From Patagioenas fasciata (Eukaryota; Chordata; Aves; Columbiformes; Columbidae), in the NCBI RefSeq assembly GCF_037038585.1, contig NC_092520.1:1641001-1705000 (forward strand): a stretch of 64,000 nt of DNA, given 5' to 3'. The notes beneath the pieces were generated by a model. That model had not been told where the DNA came from, searched no databases, and saw only the letters and a program-made list of their open reading frames with translations. Of the stretch, positions 46,256 to 57,859 are shown piece by piece; positions within the stretch are counted from its first letter, which is position 1; every line of letters begins with the position of its first letter. The position numbers and the translations under genes were made by a program.

Positions 46256-47454
46256 AGCCCAATGGGTTGCTCAGAGGGGACATGGGGACGCTGCTCCCCC
46301 CACCCCAGCTCCGTGTCCCCACCCCGCGATCAGCCCCAATTAATCCCAGCAGGTTAATTAATCCCGTTTCCTTCCCAGACCCCGGGCGCCGCTGTTTGTT
46401 CTCAGCGCCTGACAAATTAATTTGGGAACAGAAGCAACGAACAAATTAATTGGAGGAGAATAAGCGAGCGAGGCTGTTTTAATCCAGGTTGAATTAGCAA
46501 GTGAACACGTCGTTAACGAAGGAGACATAACGAGGGGGAATTAGAGCGGGCAGGTGCCAGCATGGGACGCTCAATGGAGAGTTGTCCTGCGTTGGGGACA
46601 ATCCTGGGGACACCAGGACCTGTCAGAGGGGACAACTGGTGTGATCACCACGGCGGGGGACATGGGGACAGTCCTGTCCTTGGGGACATCCGAGTGGCCT
46701 TGAAGGAGGAGAAACCCACCAGGGAAGGGTCTGGAAGGGGAAACCGAGGCACGGGGTGTCCCAAAGCCTCCCTGGGGACAGAGCGCAGAATGTCCCTTCC
46801 TTAAGTGACAGCATCACTCTGGTCTGATGGGATGAGGACATGGATGTTGGGGACGAGGACACCGGTTCCCCGTGTGCCAAATTCCTCCGGAATCTCCAAT
46901 TCAATGGAAACCACTGTCCCCAAACACAAGCGGTGGCACCTCAAACCATTGTCACCTGCAAGCAAAGCCACCTCTAAACAAGGGGAGGGGACAAAGAGGA
47001 GCGGGTGACACAAGTCCCCACGTCCTGGAGCGCGGCCAGCGCCCGTCGCTAACGCATCGCAATTATTTTTCCGCTATTTAATCTGGCAATAAATTGCCGT
47101 TGTCCGTCTGTCCCGCCCGGGCCGGGGGGTTCCTCATTGCGCCGGGACCAGCTGGAACCGGCCGGACGCGGCGCGGTCATTAACGCGGCGCGGTCGTTAA
47201 CGCACTAACGATTTGCGTAAGTGCTCAGGGAAGAACATCTCATTGCGCCTCGAACGGATGGGAAGAGAGATTTATAGCGATGAAATGGGGGAAAAGGACA
47301 AGGAAATAGGCAAATTAAGCTGGGGGGGTCGCTGTGCTGATCCCAGGAAGCTGGGGGGCTTAGGGGGTCAGGGGTGTTTTGGGGAAACTGAGGCACAGAG
47401 GGGTTGGAGGCAGGTTGGGGTCTAAGCGTGTTTATGGGGGCTTGAGGGGCTGGA
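46256..47454. other. PDE2A: Unique islands with AATTAATT and CpG-rich core
   Basis: 46,330-46,560 is rich in TTAATTAATC and AATTAATTTGG. 47,040-47,290 is CpG-rich and holds a 17-bp tandem duplication, GCGGCGCGGTC[A/G]TTAAC (about 47,169-47,202). Candidate regulatory DNA. No exon was seen. Confidence 0.5.
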
Positions 47455-48035
47455 TGTGACCCTGAGGTGCTGGCTGTCCCCTGCTGCATGCTGTCCCCTC
47501 TGTGCATGCTGTCCCCTTGCTGCATGCTGTCCCCTCACTGCACGCTGTCCCCCAGGCACATGCTGTCCCCAAAAAGCACCACTGTGCCACCAGACGCATG
47601 GCTGTCCCCTCGGGCAGCTGCTGTCCCTCCTGACACGTGCCGTCCCTTGAGACACGGTGTCCCTTGAGACACACGCTGTCCCCTGAGCCGCGCTCCGTCC
47701 CTCCGGGCACGTGCTGTCCTTTCAGGCACCTGCTGTCCCCAAACAGCACGTGTGGCTGTCCCTGAAGACATACACACGCTGTCCCCAAAGACACACACGC
47801 CGTCCCTCAGGTGCGTGGTGGCTTTCCAGACACACGCTGTCCCCGAGATGCATGTTCCTCCAGACGCACGATGTCACTTTGGGCACACGCTGTCACTTTG
47901 GGGACACACTGCCACTTTGGACACACACTGTCCCCTTGGGCACATGCTGTCCCTTTGGGGACACACTGTCCCTTTGGGCACACAATGTCCCTTTGGGCAC
48001 ACACTGTCTGCCTGGGCACATGTTGTCCCCATGGA
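47455..48035. repeat. About 19-22-bp CTGTCCCTTTGGGCACACA minisatellite
   Basis: Degenerate units: CATGCTGTCCCC early, CTGTCCCTTTGGGCACACA in the later part with near 19-nt register. Confidence 0.93.
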
Positions 48036-48579
48036 TGTCACCTGTCCCCTCTGGCTGTGTGCTCTGCCCCCCCGCCATGCAGGATGCTCTCAGGGGACAA
48101 GGGACAGTCTGTGCCAGGGGGACAGGGATGGCAACCAGCCATTTAACCCCCCCGCCGGCCCAGCTGCCACCTTGGGAAGGGACATCGGGTACCAGGGACC
48201 AGAGGGGACTCTGCCATTGCGCTCGTCCCCCTAATTAGCCTGGGCTCCCCCCTCCGGCCCCCGAGCTGTCTCCATAGAGACCCCACCAGGGCTCCATCAC
48301 TAATTCATGGCTGGCTCAGCGGGTCCCTTCGTCAACCGGCTCCAAATCCGGTGACAATAATGAAAACATCGGCAAAACCTTCCCGGTGCCACCAGGTCCC
48401 CACAGCTGGGACCTCCTGGGGAATGTCCCTGCAGAGGGGACGGGTGACAGGACACGGGTGTCCCTGCTCGGTCCTGGGTTTGTGGCGGGATTGGATCCTG
48501 CGGGCGCATCCCTTTGGGGCTCGCAGGGTGACAGGGTGACAGCTCTGGGGGTGACGGTGATGCATCCAATGGACACAAA
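48036..48579. other. PDE2A: Unique intronic stretch
   Basis: GC-rich, with an AT-richer core at 48,225-48,370 (CCCTAATTAGCC, CACTAATTCATGG). No exon was recognised. Confidence 0.5.
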
Positions 48580-50770
48580 TACCCCAACGCGTGTGCACCC
48601 CCGTGTGTGCGCCCCCCGCTCACCGCTGTGCACGTGCTCCCCCAAACACACCCACGTGAACACCCCCATGCATGTGCACACCCCGTGCTTGCACACACAC
48701 ACGTGTGTGTCTGTGCGTGTGCACCCCCCGCAGACGTGAACCCCCTCCTTGCACCCCCTTGTGCATGAACCCCCTTCCTTGCACACCCACGTGCACACAC
48801 AAGCACACCCCTCTGCACCCCCATGTGCACTCACCCCCCACATACACAGCCCCATCTGTGAATCCCCCTTGCACACGTACACACACACACCCTCTGTGCA
48901 TCACCAGTGCACACCCCTTGCACACACCCCCCCATGCACACTTCTGTCCGTGCACATACCCCTTGCACGCACCCCCACCTTGCACACACATATCTTGCAT
49001 ACACATCCCTTGTATGCACATCTCTTGCACGCACACCCTATCCACAACCCCATGCACACACCCCCTTGCACGCACATCCACTTGCACACACCCCCCATGC
49101 ATGAACACCCTCCCGTGCATACACACACCCTTGCACACGCCCCCCAGCATGCACACTCCCCTTGCACACAACACCTTTGCACACACACCCCTTGCATGCA
49201 CATCCCTTGTATGCACACACCCCCCTTTGCACACATGCAACTTGCACGCACCCACTTTGCACAAACACCACCCTTGAATGCACGTTCCTTGCATGCACAC
49301 CCCTTGCACACACCCCCTCCTTGAACGCACACACCTTGCATGCACATCCCTCATATGCACATCTCTTGCACGTACACCCTATGCACACAACCCCTTGCAC
49401 TCTCACCCCCATGCATGCACACCCCCCCTTGCACACATACACACTTGCCTGCACACCCTGGTGCATGCACACCTCCCTTCCATGCACACACCTAGCACAC
49501 ACCCCCTCGCACGCTCACCCCTTGCATGCACCTCCCCTTGCACACATACCCCTTGCACTCACACTCCTCACATACAACCCCCTTGCACGCACACCCCCTT
49601 GCACACACACACCCTTGCATGCACACCCCTTGCACATACCCCTCGCACACACTACCCTTGCACACATATCCCTTGCACTCACACTCCTCCCATACAGCCC
49701 CCTTGCACGCACACCCCCTTGCACAGGCACCCCCTTGCATGCACACCCCTCACACACACACTCCTTGCATGCACACTCCTTGCACACACACCCCTTGCAC
49801 ACCCCCTTTGCACACACACACCTTGCATGCACACCCCTCACACACACACATCTCACACACACACCCCTTGCATGCACACTTCTTGCACGCACACGCCTTG
49901 CACACACCCCTTGCACACACACTCCTTGCACATACCCCTTGCACACACATCCCTTGCATGCGCTCCCCTTGCACGCACACCCCGTGCATGCACACCCCTT
50001 GCACCTACCCCTCGCACACACTACCCTTGCACACATATCCCTTGCACTCACACTCCTCCCATACAGCCCCCTTGCACGCACACCCCCTTGCACACGCACC
50101 CCCTTGCATGCACACCCCTCACACACACACTCCTTGCATGCACACTCCTTGCACACACACCCCTTGCACACACACTCCTTGCACATACCCCTTGCACACA
50201 CATCCCTTGCATGCGCTCCCCTTGCACGCACACCCCGTGCATGCACACCCCTTGCACATACCCCTCACACACACTCCTCTTGCACACATACCCCTTGCAC
50301 TCACACTCCTCCCATATGGCCCCCTTGCACGCACATCCCCTTGCACACGCACCCCCTTGCATGCACACCCTTCACACACACACTGCTTGCATGCACACTC
50401 CTTGCACACACACCCCTTGCACACACATCCCTTGCATGCACACCCCCTTGCACACACCCCCCCTTGCACACACATCCCTTGCATGCACACCCCCTTGCAC
50501 ACACCCCCCCTTGGACACACATCCCTTGCATGCACACCCCCTTGCACACACCCCCCCTTGGACACACATCCCTTGCATGCACACCCCCTTGCACACACCC
50601 CCCCTCGCACACACATCCCCTCGCACACACATCCCCTCGCACACCCCCTTGCACGCACACCTCTTGCACATACCCCTCGCACACACCCCCCCTTGCACGC
50701 ACACCCCTTGCACACCCACACATAACACACAAACTGGTGCACGCCCACACACACTTGTGCACACCCCCCC
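48580..50770. repeat. 2.2-kb CCCCTTGCACACACA minisatellite
   Basis: Variable 15-20-bp units of CCCCTTGCACACACA and CTTGCATGCACACC. Higher-order duplicates of about 380 bp are visible (about 49,640-50,010 against 49,990-50,330). C-rich on the + strand. Confidence 0.96.
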
Positions 50771-51619
50771 CATCCCCAGTCCCCCCATCATCCTGGGGGT
50801 GCGGGATGCAGCATCAGGCAAGCAAATCAAAGACAACCCATCATCGCCTTCCTCCTGCGAGCAATCAATGGGAGATCAATGGGGATCAATCAGCAGCCAG
50901 CGCCGGGTGACACCCCCACAGTGTTGGGGACACCAGCCCGGGGGGGGGTTAGAACAGATGTATTTGTTTCCGCCTTAATTTCGAGCTGGCAGAGCCCCCC
51001 AAATTAACATCTCCGGGGAAATAACCCCTTGGTTTAGCTGGAGATAAATGAGCTCAATTAGCGGCCCCAAACCAGCTCAGCCTCAGTTTCCCCACCAGCT
51101 GGTCCCAGTATACCCAGTATACCCAAACATGCTGCTATGAGGGGGGGGCCATTCTCTGCGTTTTCCCCCCTTCAACCCAACCTGTGAAAGGGTCTGGGGG
51201 TGGGAGGAAAAGCGCTGCTGGTTTTTCAGGACTACATAAGCTCAGCTTTGCGTCTTAAACCCGGCCTAAATCCCTTGGGATTTAGGGATGAGACTGAGGG
51301 GGGTTAAACACTAAGACTGGGGGTTATTTTTTTCTCGTTATCTTTAGTGGGAAATAAGGATTAATATTTATCAGAAGTGTGGGAAATAGGGGAAAAATAC
51401 AGAGGGGGAATGTGGGAAATGCGGTCGGGAAGTGCCCGGAAATGCATGCGTGTCCCCATCCGATGGTGACATCCCTGTCCCTGTCCCACGGTGACATTCC
51501 CAGCTGAGGGACATGGTTCCCGGGGTGCATGATGCGATGAGCTGGAGTGGCTGCTAATTAAGGCGGGTGGTTAATGAGCTGCGGTGTGTGAGTGTGGGCT
51601 GAGGGGCAGCGCCATGTCC
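50771..51619. other. PDE2A: Unique AT-richer island
   Basis: 50,940-51,090 (AAATTAACATCTCCGG, GATAAATGAGCTCAATTAGC) and 51,230-51,560 are complex and low-repeat. Candidate noncoding conserved sequence. No exon was seen. Confidence 0.5.
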
Positions 51620-52425
51620 CTGCACACCTGTGTCCCCCTGCCCTGTCCCCGGGCACCCCTGTGTCCCCACACCCCTTTGTTCCCATCCCCTGTCCCAAAA
51701 CACCCCTGTGTCCCCATCCCCTGTGTCCCCATCCCCTGTGTCCCAAATCCCCTGTCCCCCAGAGCCTTGTGTCCCTGTACCCCTGTGTCACTGCACCCCT
51801 ATGTCTCCATCCCCTGTCCCCAAACACCCCTGTGTCCCCATCCCCTGTCCCCAGGCACCACTGTGTCCCTGTGTCCCCATCCCTTATGTCTCCAATCCGC
51901 TGTCACCAGACCTCACTGTGTCCCCCTGCCCCTGTGTCTCCATCCCCTGTCCCCAGGCACCCCCTGTCCCTACACCTCCGTGTCCCCATCCTGTGTCCCC
52001 AGACTTCACTGCGTCCCCACACCCCAGTGTCCCCATCCCCTGTCCCCAGGACCCTTGTGTTCCCACATCCCTGTGTGCCCACACCCCTGTGTCCCCATCC
52101 CGTGTCCTCAGACCTCACTGTGTCACCACATCCCCTGTCCCCCTCTCCAGGCACCCCTGTGTCCCCACATCCCTATATCCCCATGCCCTGTCCCCACACC
52201 CCTGTCCCCATTGCGTGTCCCCAGACTTCACTGTGTCACCACATCCCAGTGTCCCCCACCCCAGCCACCTCCCATGTCCCTGCACCCCTGTGTCCCCATC
52301 CCCTGTCCCCAGCCCCACCATGTCCCTGCACCTCCATGTCCCCATCCCCTTTTCCCAGGACACTTGTGGCCCCTCCCAAGCACCCCCGTGTCCCCATCCC
52401 CTGTCCCCAGGCTCCCTTGGGCGAG
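51620..52425. repeat. CCTGTGTCCCCATCCCCTGTC minisatellite
   Basis: About 28-30-bp C-rich units: CCCCTGTGTCCCCATCCC followed by CTGTCCCCAGGCA. Confidence 0.95.
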
Positions 52426-52556
52426 CGCTTGGGGACAGGGCAGCCGGGGACGTCCCCACACTGTCCCCTTGTGCGGGTCAGCAATGGCTCTGTGTGCTCG
52501 GCCAGCTGTGCCTGGGTGGCTCTGGTGACAATGACACCACAGGCACAGCACAGACC

Positions 52557-52925
52557 CTGCCAGCCCCATGGGCAATCTGCTAGCCCCATAGGGAATTTGC
52601 TAGCCCCACATTAAAATCTGCTAGCCCAATGGGAAATCTGTTAGCCCCACATTGACATCTGCTAGCCCCATAGGGAATTTGCTGGCCCCACGGGCAATCT
52701 GCTAGCCCTGTGGGGAATCAGCTAGCCCCACATTGACAGCTGCTAGCCCCACACTGAAATCTGCTAGCCCCACGGGCAATCTGCTAGCCCCACATTGAAA
52801 TCTGCTAGACCTGTGGGGAACCTGCTAGCCCCACGAGCAATCTGCTAGCCCCATAGGAAATCTGCTAGCCCCATAGGAAATCTGCTAGCCCCATAGAGAA
52901 ATCTGCTAGCCCCACAGGACCCGCA
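52557..52925. repeat. 20/21-bp CTAGCCCCACATTGAAATCTG minisatellite
   Basis: About 18 units alternating 20 nt (CTAGCCCCATAGGGAATTTG) and 21 nt. Copies differ mainly in the middle. Confidence 0.96.
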
Positions 52926-53159
52926 CCTGCGCTGGCAGGATCTGTCCGGGCTGGGCAGAGCTGACTGGTGACGCTCAGGTCCCTGCACTGGGGTGTCCCC
53001 AGGAGCTTGGGGACTCCAGGGTTTGAGCTTGGGGACCCGGTGGGTCCCGTGGTGTCCCAGGCTGGGGACAGGTAGCGCCATGAGGCTCTGGTGGCCCCAG
53101 GACTGAGAAAAGCTCCTCTGGCAAGGGACTGTCACCCAGGGTGGCCGTGGGTGGCCTTG

Positions 53160-54112
53160 TGACCGGGGTGAGGTGCCCATCGCTATGTGCCACCACCTGG
53201 GGTGACATGCCCATTGCCACGTGCCATCGCCCAAGGTGACGTGCCCATTGACAGGTGCCGTCATTTGGGACAAGGTGCCTGTCACCATGTGCCACCTCCC
53301 AGGATGAGGTGACCATCGCCACGTGCCATCACCCAGGGTGACATGCCCACCATCATGTGCCACCACTCAGGGTGATGTGCCCATCACCATGTGTCACCTC
53401 CAAGGGTGAGGTGACCACCACCGCATGCCATCGCCTGGGGTGACATCCCCATCGCCACGTGCCATCACCCAGGGTGATGTGCCCATTGTCAGGTGCCACC
53501 ACTTGGGACAAGGTGTCTATCACCATGTGCCACCACCTGGGGTGACATGCCCATTGCCAAGTGCCATCATTGGGGACAAGGTGCCCATCATGCAGGGTGA
53601 TGCGCCCATCGCTGTGTGCCACCACTTGGGACAAAGTGCCCACCACCATGTGCCACCTCCCAGGATGAGGTGACTGTCACCGTGTTGCCATCACCTTGGG
53701 TGACGTGCCCATTGTCAGGTGCCATCACTTGGGACAAGGTGCCCATCGCCACGTGCCACCACTCAGGGTGATGTGGCCATCACCATGTGTCCCCTCCAAG
53801 GGTGAGGTGACCATCACCACATGCCATCACCGGGGGTGACATCCCCATCGCCATGTGCCATCACCCTGGGTGACGTGCCCATTGCCAGGTGCCATAATTT
53901 GGGACAAGGTGCCCGTCACCATGTGCCACCACCTTGGGTGACGTGCCCATTGACAGGTGCCATTACTGGGGACAAGGTGCCCATCGCCCAGGGTGACATG
54001 CCCGTCACCGTGTGCCACCACTCAGGGCAAGGTGCCCATTGCTCTGTGCCACCCCCAGGGTGACATACCCATCCCCTTGTGCCACCCCCCGGACAATGTG
54101 TCCCTTGGCTGG
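53160..54112. repeat. GCCATCACCCAGGGTGACGTG minisatellite
   Basis: Units of about 35-40 bp: GTGCCATCACC, AGGGTGACGTGCCCATTG, and CAGGTGCC or GGGACAAGGTG. Higher-order duplication is seen (about 53,200-53,560 against 53,690-53,990). Confidence 0.94.
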
Positions 54113-54241
54113 TGTCACCTTTGTGTCCCTTGCAGGGACTGGCCGGTGTGACCCCCCGGGTGGCCGCGGTAGCTTTGGCCACTAGATGGCCCTGCGGCTC
54201 CACCGGCCGCCAGACCACCCCAAAACCGGGACCCCCGGGAG

Positions 54242-54715
54242 ATGTGGGGCGCAGGGAGCACAGAGTGGGGTGCAGGGAGTGGGGTGCTGGGGGAGGAAAG
54301 TGGGGTGCAGGTTAGAGGGGTGTGGGGTGCAAGGAGCAATGGTGTGGGGTGCAGGGAGCAGGATGTGGGTGCATCTTGCAAAATGTGGGGTGCAGAGAGT
54401 GGGGTGCTGGGGGAGGAAAGTGGGGTGCAGGTTAGAGGGGTGTGGGGTGCAGCATGCAGGGTGTGGGGTGCATAATGCACAGAATGGGGTGCAGGGAGTG
54501 GGGTGCGCAGGGAGGAATGTGGGGTGCAGGTTAGAGGGGTGTGGGGTGCATCACGCAGAATGTGGGGTGTAGAGAGTAGGGTGCAGGTTAGAGGGGTGTG
54601 GGGTGCAGGGAGAGGAATGTGGGGTGCAGGTTAGAGGGGTGTGGGGTGCAGGTTAGAGGGGTGTGGGGTGCAGGTTAGAGGGTGCATCATGCAGGATGTG
54701 GGGTGCAGGGTGTGG
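54242..54715. repeat. GTGGGGTGCAGGTTAGAGGGG minisatellite
   Basis: Units of about 12-24 bp with core TGTGGGGTGCAGG. A larger duplicate of about 130 bp is visible (54,250-54,330 against 54,380-54,460). Confidence 0.95.
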
Positions 54716-54912
54716 GGCTTAGGCCGGTTTAACCCTGATTTAGCCCATCTGGTGGCTCAGGCCAGTTTAACTCTGATTTACCAGATCCGGTGGCTTAGGC
54801 CAGTTTAACCCTGATTTAGCCCATCTGGTGACTTAGGCCAGTCTAACTGATCTAGTGGCTTAGGCCAGTTTAACTCTGGTTTAGCTGATCTGGTGGCTTA
54901 GGCCAGTTTAAC
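54716..54912. repeat. 38-bp TTAGGCCAGTTTAACCCTGA repeat
   Basis: Five units of TTAGGCCAGTTTAACCCTGA plus TTTAGCCCATCTGGTGGC, with one shortened unit. AT-richer than neighbouring arrays. Confidence 0.95.
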
Positions 54913-55019
54913 AGCCCTTGGCGGGGGACGATTGGGGGGTGACCCCTACACTTCCCACCCCAAACCCTCCACCCCAAACCCCACAAGGGGAGGGTTTAAC
55001 ATTTGAGGGGTCTTGTGTC

Positions 55020-56225
55020 CCCCCCCTAGATTCCAGACCTGCCCACCCCCCGCCCCATAGTGGCAGCACCCCCACCCCACAGCAGGGACTGATACACCCA
55101 CCCCCACCCCACATTGGGGACCCCCGACCCACAGCGGGGAGTGACACCCAGTAACTGCCCCCCACACTGGAGACCCTCATCCCGACCCTCACCCCACACT
55201 GGGGACCCCCACTCCGACCCCCACCCCACACTGGGACCCCCACCCTGACTGCCACCCCACATCGGGGACCTTTGCCCCGACCCCCACCCCACACTGGGGA
55301 GCAGTGCCCCGAACCCTTGCCCCACACTGGGGAGCCCCATTCTGACCCCCACCCTACACTGGGGAGCAATGCCCCTCTTGACACTGGGACCCCTTCACCA
55401 ATCCCACCCCACACTGAGGACCCCTTCCCTGACCCCCACCCCACATTGAGGACCCCTGCCCCGACCCCTCCGCACACCGGGACCCCCAACCCGATCCCCC
55501 ACCCCACACTGGGGAGCGATGCCCCGATCCCCTCTTGACACTGGGACCCCCACCCCACACTGGGCACTGACACCCCGACCCCCGCCCCGCATCAGGGACT
55601 TTCGCCCCGACCCCATCCCCACAGCAGGGAGCAATGTCCCGACCCCCACCCAAACTGAGACCCCCACCCCGACCCCCACCCTACACTGGGGAGCGATTCC
55701 CCGATCCCCTCTTGACACCAGGACCCCTTTCCCGACCCCATCCCACACCGGGGACCCTCACCCCGACCCCCTCCCTACACTGGGGAGTGATACCCCGACC
55801 CCTGCCCCACACCGGGACCCCCACCTCGCACCGGGACCCATTCCCTTACCCCTGCCCCACATCCGGACCCGCACCCCGACCCCCACCTCACACTGGGGAG
55901 CGATGCCCCGATCCCTTCTCGACACCAGGACCCGTTCTCCGACCCCATCCCACACCGGGGACCCTCACCCCGACCCCCTCCCTGCACTGGGGAGTGACAC
56001 TCCGACCCCTGCCCCACACCGGGACCCCCACCTCGCACCGGGACCCATTCCCTGCCCCCTGCCCCACATCCGGACCCGCACCCCGACCCCCGCCTCACAC
56101 TGGGGAGCGATTCCCCGATCCCCCCTTGACACTGGGACCCCTTCCCCGACCCCCTCCCTACCCTGGGGAGTGACACCCCGACCCCTGCCCCACACCGGGC
56201 CCCCCACCCCACAGTGTGCAGTGAC
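55020..56225. repeat. CCCCCACCCCACACTGGGGA minisatellite
   Basis: C-rich units of about 26-34 bp: CCCGACCCCCACCCCACAC, then TGGGGAGCGATG or TGGGACC. A duplicate of about 190 bp occurs at 55,680-55,890 against 55,870-56,080. It ends at the CpG island of the alternative PDE2A promoter. Confidence 0.96.
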
Positions 56226-56229
56226 ACCC

Positions 56230-56426
56230 CTATCCCCGCCCCCCCCGGCCCCCAGCCCGTGTCCCCCCCGGAGCCGTGGGGCAGCAGGTGCGGAGCGGAG
56301 CGCGGGGCGGGGCGGCGGCGGCGGGGCCGGGCCGGGGGGGCCGGGGGAGCCGAGCGGAGCCGGAGCCGCCATGGGGCTGGCGCGGGGGCTGCGGCAGCTG
56401 CTCACCGCCCTCCTGCCCTTTTTCAG
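56230..56426 (+). promoter_or_regulatory. PDE2A: Alternative PDE2A promoter and 5'UTR, CpG island
   Basis: CpG-dense segment with a perfect GGGGCGGGGC Sp1-type box at 56,304-56,313 and further GGCGG runs, directly upstream of an ATG in the context GCCGCCATGG (56,371). It probably drives the short-N-terminus PDE2A isoform. The last bases (CCCTTTTTCAG) also form the splice acceptor for exon 2. Confidence 0.7.
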
Positions 56427-56487
56427 ACGGGGACAGCAGGTTTTCCTCAAGGTGGAGGACGCGGTGCCCGGCAACGAGGCGCTCCAG
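56371..56487 (+). CDS. PDE2A: PDE2A alternative first exon, containing exon 2
   Basis: ATG at 56371 in a strong Kozak context opens MGLARGLRQLLTALLPFFR, then continues into RGQQVFLKVEDAVPGNEALQ up to donor GTACGG at 56488. The upstream 56 nt are intronic for the long isoform and coding for this one. As I recall it, a mammalian PDE2A isoform has the same design: a short hydrophobic start ending in FLRRGQQVFLK. The start peptide has hydrophobic LLTALLPFF flanked by Arg, fitting a membrane- or mitochondria-directed N-terminus, which is inference. It ends in phase 0. It could be missed by annotation pipelines because it overlaps a canonical internal exon. Confidence 0.85.
56427..56487 (+). CDS. 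PDE2A: PDE2A exon 2 (RGQQVFLK), spliced from exon 1
   Basis: Acceptor CCCTTTTTCAG ends at 56426. The first base completes the split Leu codon from exon 1 (CT|A), followed by RGQQVFLKVEDAVPGNEALQ and donor GTACGG. RGQQVFLK is the conserved block after the variable N-terminus of mammalian PDE2A. The 61-nt exon is phase 2 in, phase 0 out. Intron 1 is about 27.2 kb. Confidence 0.92.
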
Positions 56488-56499
56488 GTACGGACCCCC

Positions 56500-57310
56500 C
56501 CCGAGCCCCACGCGTGTCCCCCGCACTCCGCTCCCACCCGAGAGCCCACAGCTGGTGGTCCTTCGTGTTCCCCCACACTCCTTTCCCACCCCGGACCCCC
56601 GAGCTGGTGTCCTTTTGTGTCCCCCCACACTCGTCTCAGACCCAGGACCCCCCCACGGGTGTCCCCCGACACTCGTCTCCCACCCGAGACCCCCCCACTG
56701 GTGTCCCCTCGTGTGTCCCCACACTCATTTCCCACCCCGGACTCCCCCACGGGTGTCCCTTTGGGTCCCCCCACACTCATTTCCCACCCGAGACCCCCCC
56801 CACGGGTGTCCCCCGACACTCGTCTCCCACTCCGGACCCCCCCACTGGTGGCCCCTCGTGTCGCCCCCACACTCCCCTCCCACCCGGGAGACCCCCACGG
56901 CTATCCCTTTGGGTCTCCCCACACTCATCTCGGACCCAAGACCCCCCCCACGGGTGTCCCCCCACACTCATCTCCCACCCGGGAGCCCCCCACGGGTGTC
57001 CCTTTGGGTCCCCTCACAGTCACCTCTGCCCCAAGACCCCCCCACGGGTGTCCCCTCGTGTTGCTCCCACACTCCTTTCCCACCCAGGACTCCCCCATGG
57101 GTGTCCCTTTGGGTCCCCCCACACTCCTTTTCCACCCAGAACCCCCCCCACGGGTGTCCCCCCACACTCCTCTCCCACCTGTGACCCCACCACTGGTGGC
57201 CCCTCGTATCCCCTCACACTCGGCTCCCACCCAGGACCCCCCCGCCACGGGTGTCCCTTTGGGTCCCCCCACACTCCTTTCCCACCCGGGACCCCCCTAC
57301 GGGTGTCCCC
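56500..57310. repeat. About 54-bp minisatellite in PDE2A intron 2
   Basis: About 15 units: CCCCACACTCCTTTCCCACC, CGGGACCCCCCCACGGG, then TGTCCCTTTGGGT or TGTCCCCTCGTG. It starts within 15 nt of the exon 2 donor. Confidence 0.95.
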
Positions 57311-57660
57311 CCCACTCCTGTCCCCGATCCCCGGGATTATTCTGGGGGGGCCACTGGGAGCTCTGGAGGAATCCGTCCCGGGGGGGGGCACCCCCAAAAA
57401 ACCCTGCGACCCCCCCGGAGCACCGGGAACGCGCTTCTGTGCGCTGGGGAAACTGAGGCACGGAGTGGCTGGCGGGGCTGAACGGGGACAGCGGCGAACG
57501 GGGGTCGTGTGTGTCCCCCCCCTCCGCTTGGGGACACGCTGAGCTGCGTGTCCCCCCCGCAGGAAGGTGGCGGGGGGGGGACACAGGGGGTGCGGATACC
57601 GGAGGAAATGGGCTGGAGCGGGCGGGCCCGATCCTGCCCCCGCTGCGGGGGGGTCCCCAG

Positions 57661-57693
57661 CGCCGCTCGGACATGGGGACCCTGCAGGACACT
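57661..57693 (+). CDS. PDE2A: Probable PDE2A exon 3 (33 nt, RRSDMGTLQDT)
   Basis: A 33-nt segment between acceptor GGGGTCCCCAG (ends 57660) and donor GTGAGC (57694), phase 0 at both ends, so it continues exon 2 in frame. It encodes RRSDMGTLQDT. In mammalian PDE2A the block after the N-terminus reads ...SLQDALLSLGSV, so TLQDT may align with SLQDA, with LLSLGSV starting the next exon beyond the window. Support is limited by length. It could be a chance AG/GT pair, or alternatively spliced. Confidence 0.55.
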
Positions 57694-57859
57694 GTGAGCG
57701 ACACCCCTGCGCTGGAGGGGGGGGGTGGTGGCTTTGGGGACAAGGGTCCCGTGCGGCTGGGGGGGTCGCGTTGGTTTGGGGGTGCTGAGGGGTTTTGGGG
57801 GGGTGCGTTTGGAGTGTGGGGCTGGGGGGGTCAATAGTGTGTCCCCAAGACTCGCTGTG

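Noticed and set aside
45009..46343. Regular 27-bp array as a possible CRISPR or coding repeat
   Set aside because: Units abut without unique spacers and the DNA is a vertebrate intron. It is an ordinary minisatellite.
49162..50910. 582-codon His/Thr/Pro-rich open frame
   Set aside because: Translation of the CCCCTTGCACACACA array. All three + frames are open.
55519..57456. 645-codon open frame on the + strand through the PDE2A alternative exon
   Set aside because: C-rich minisatellites on both sides are stop-free. The real exon inside is only 117 nt with good splice signals and is in a different frame.
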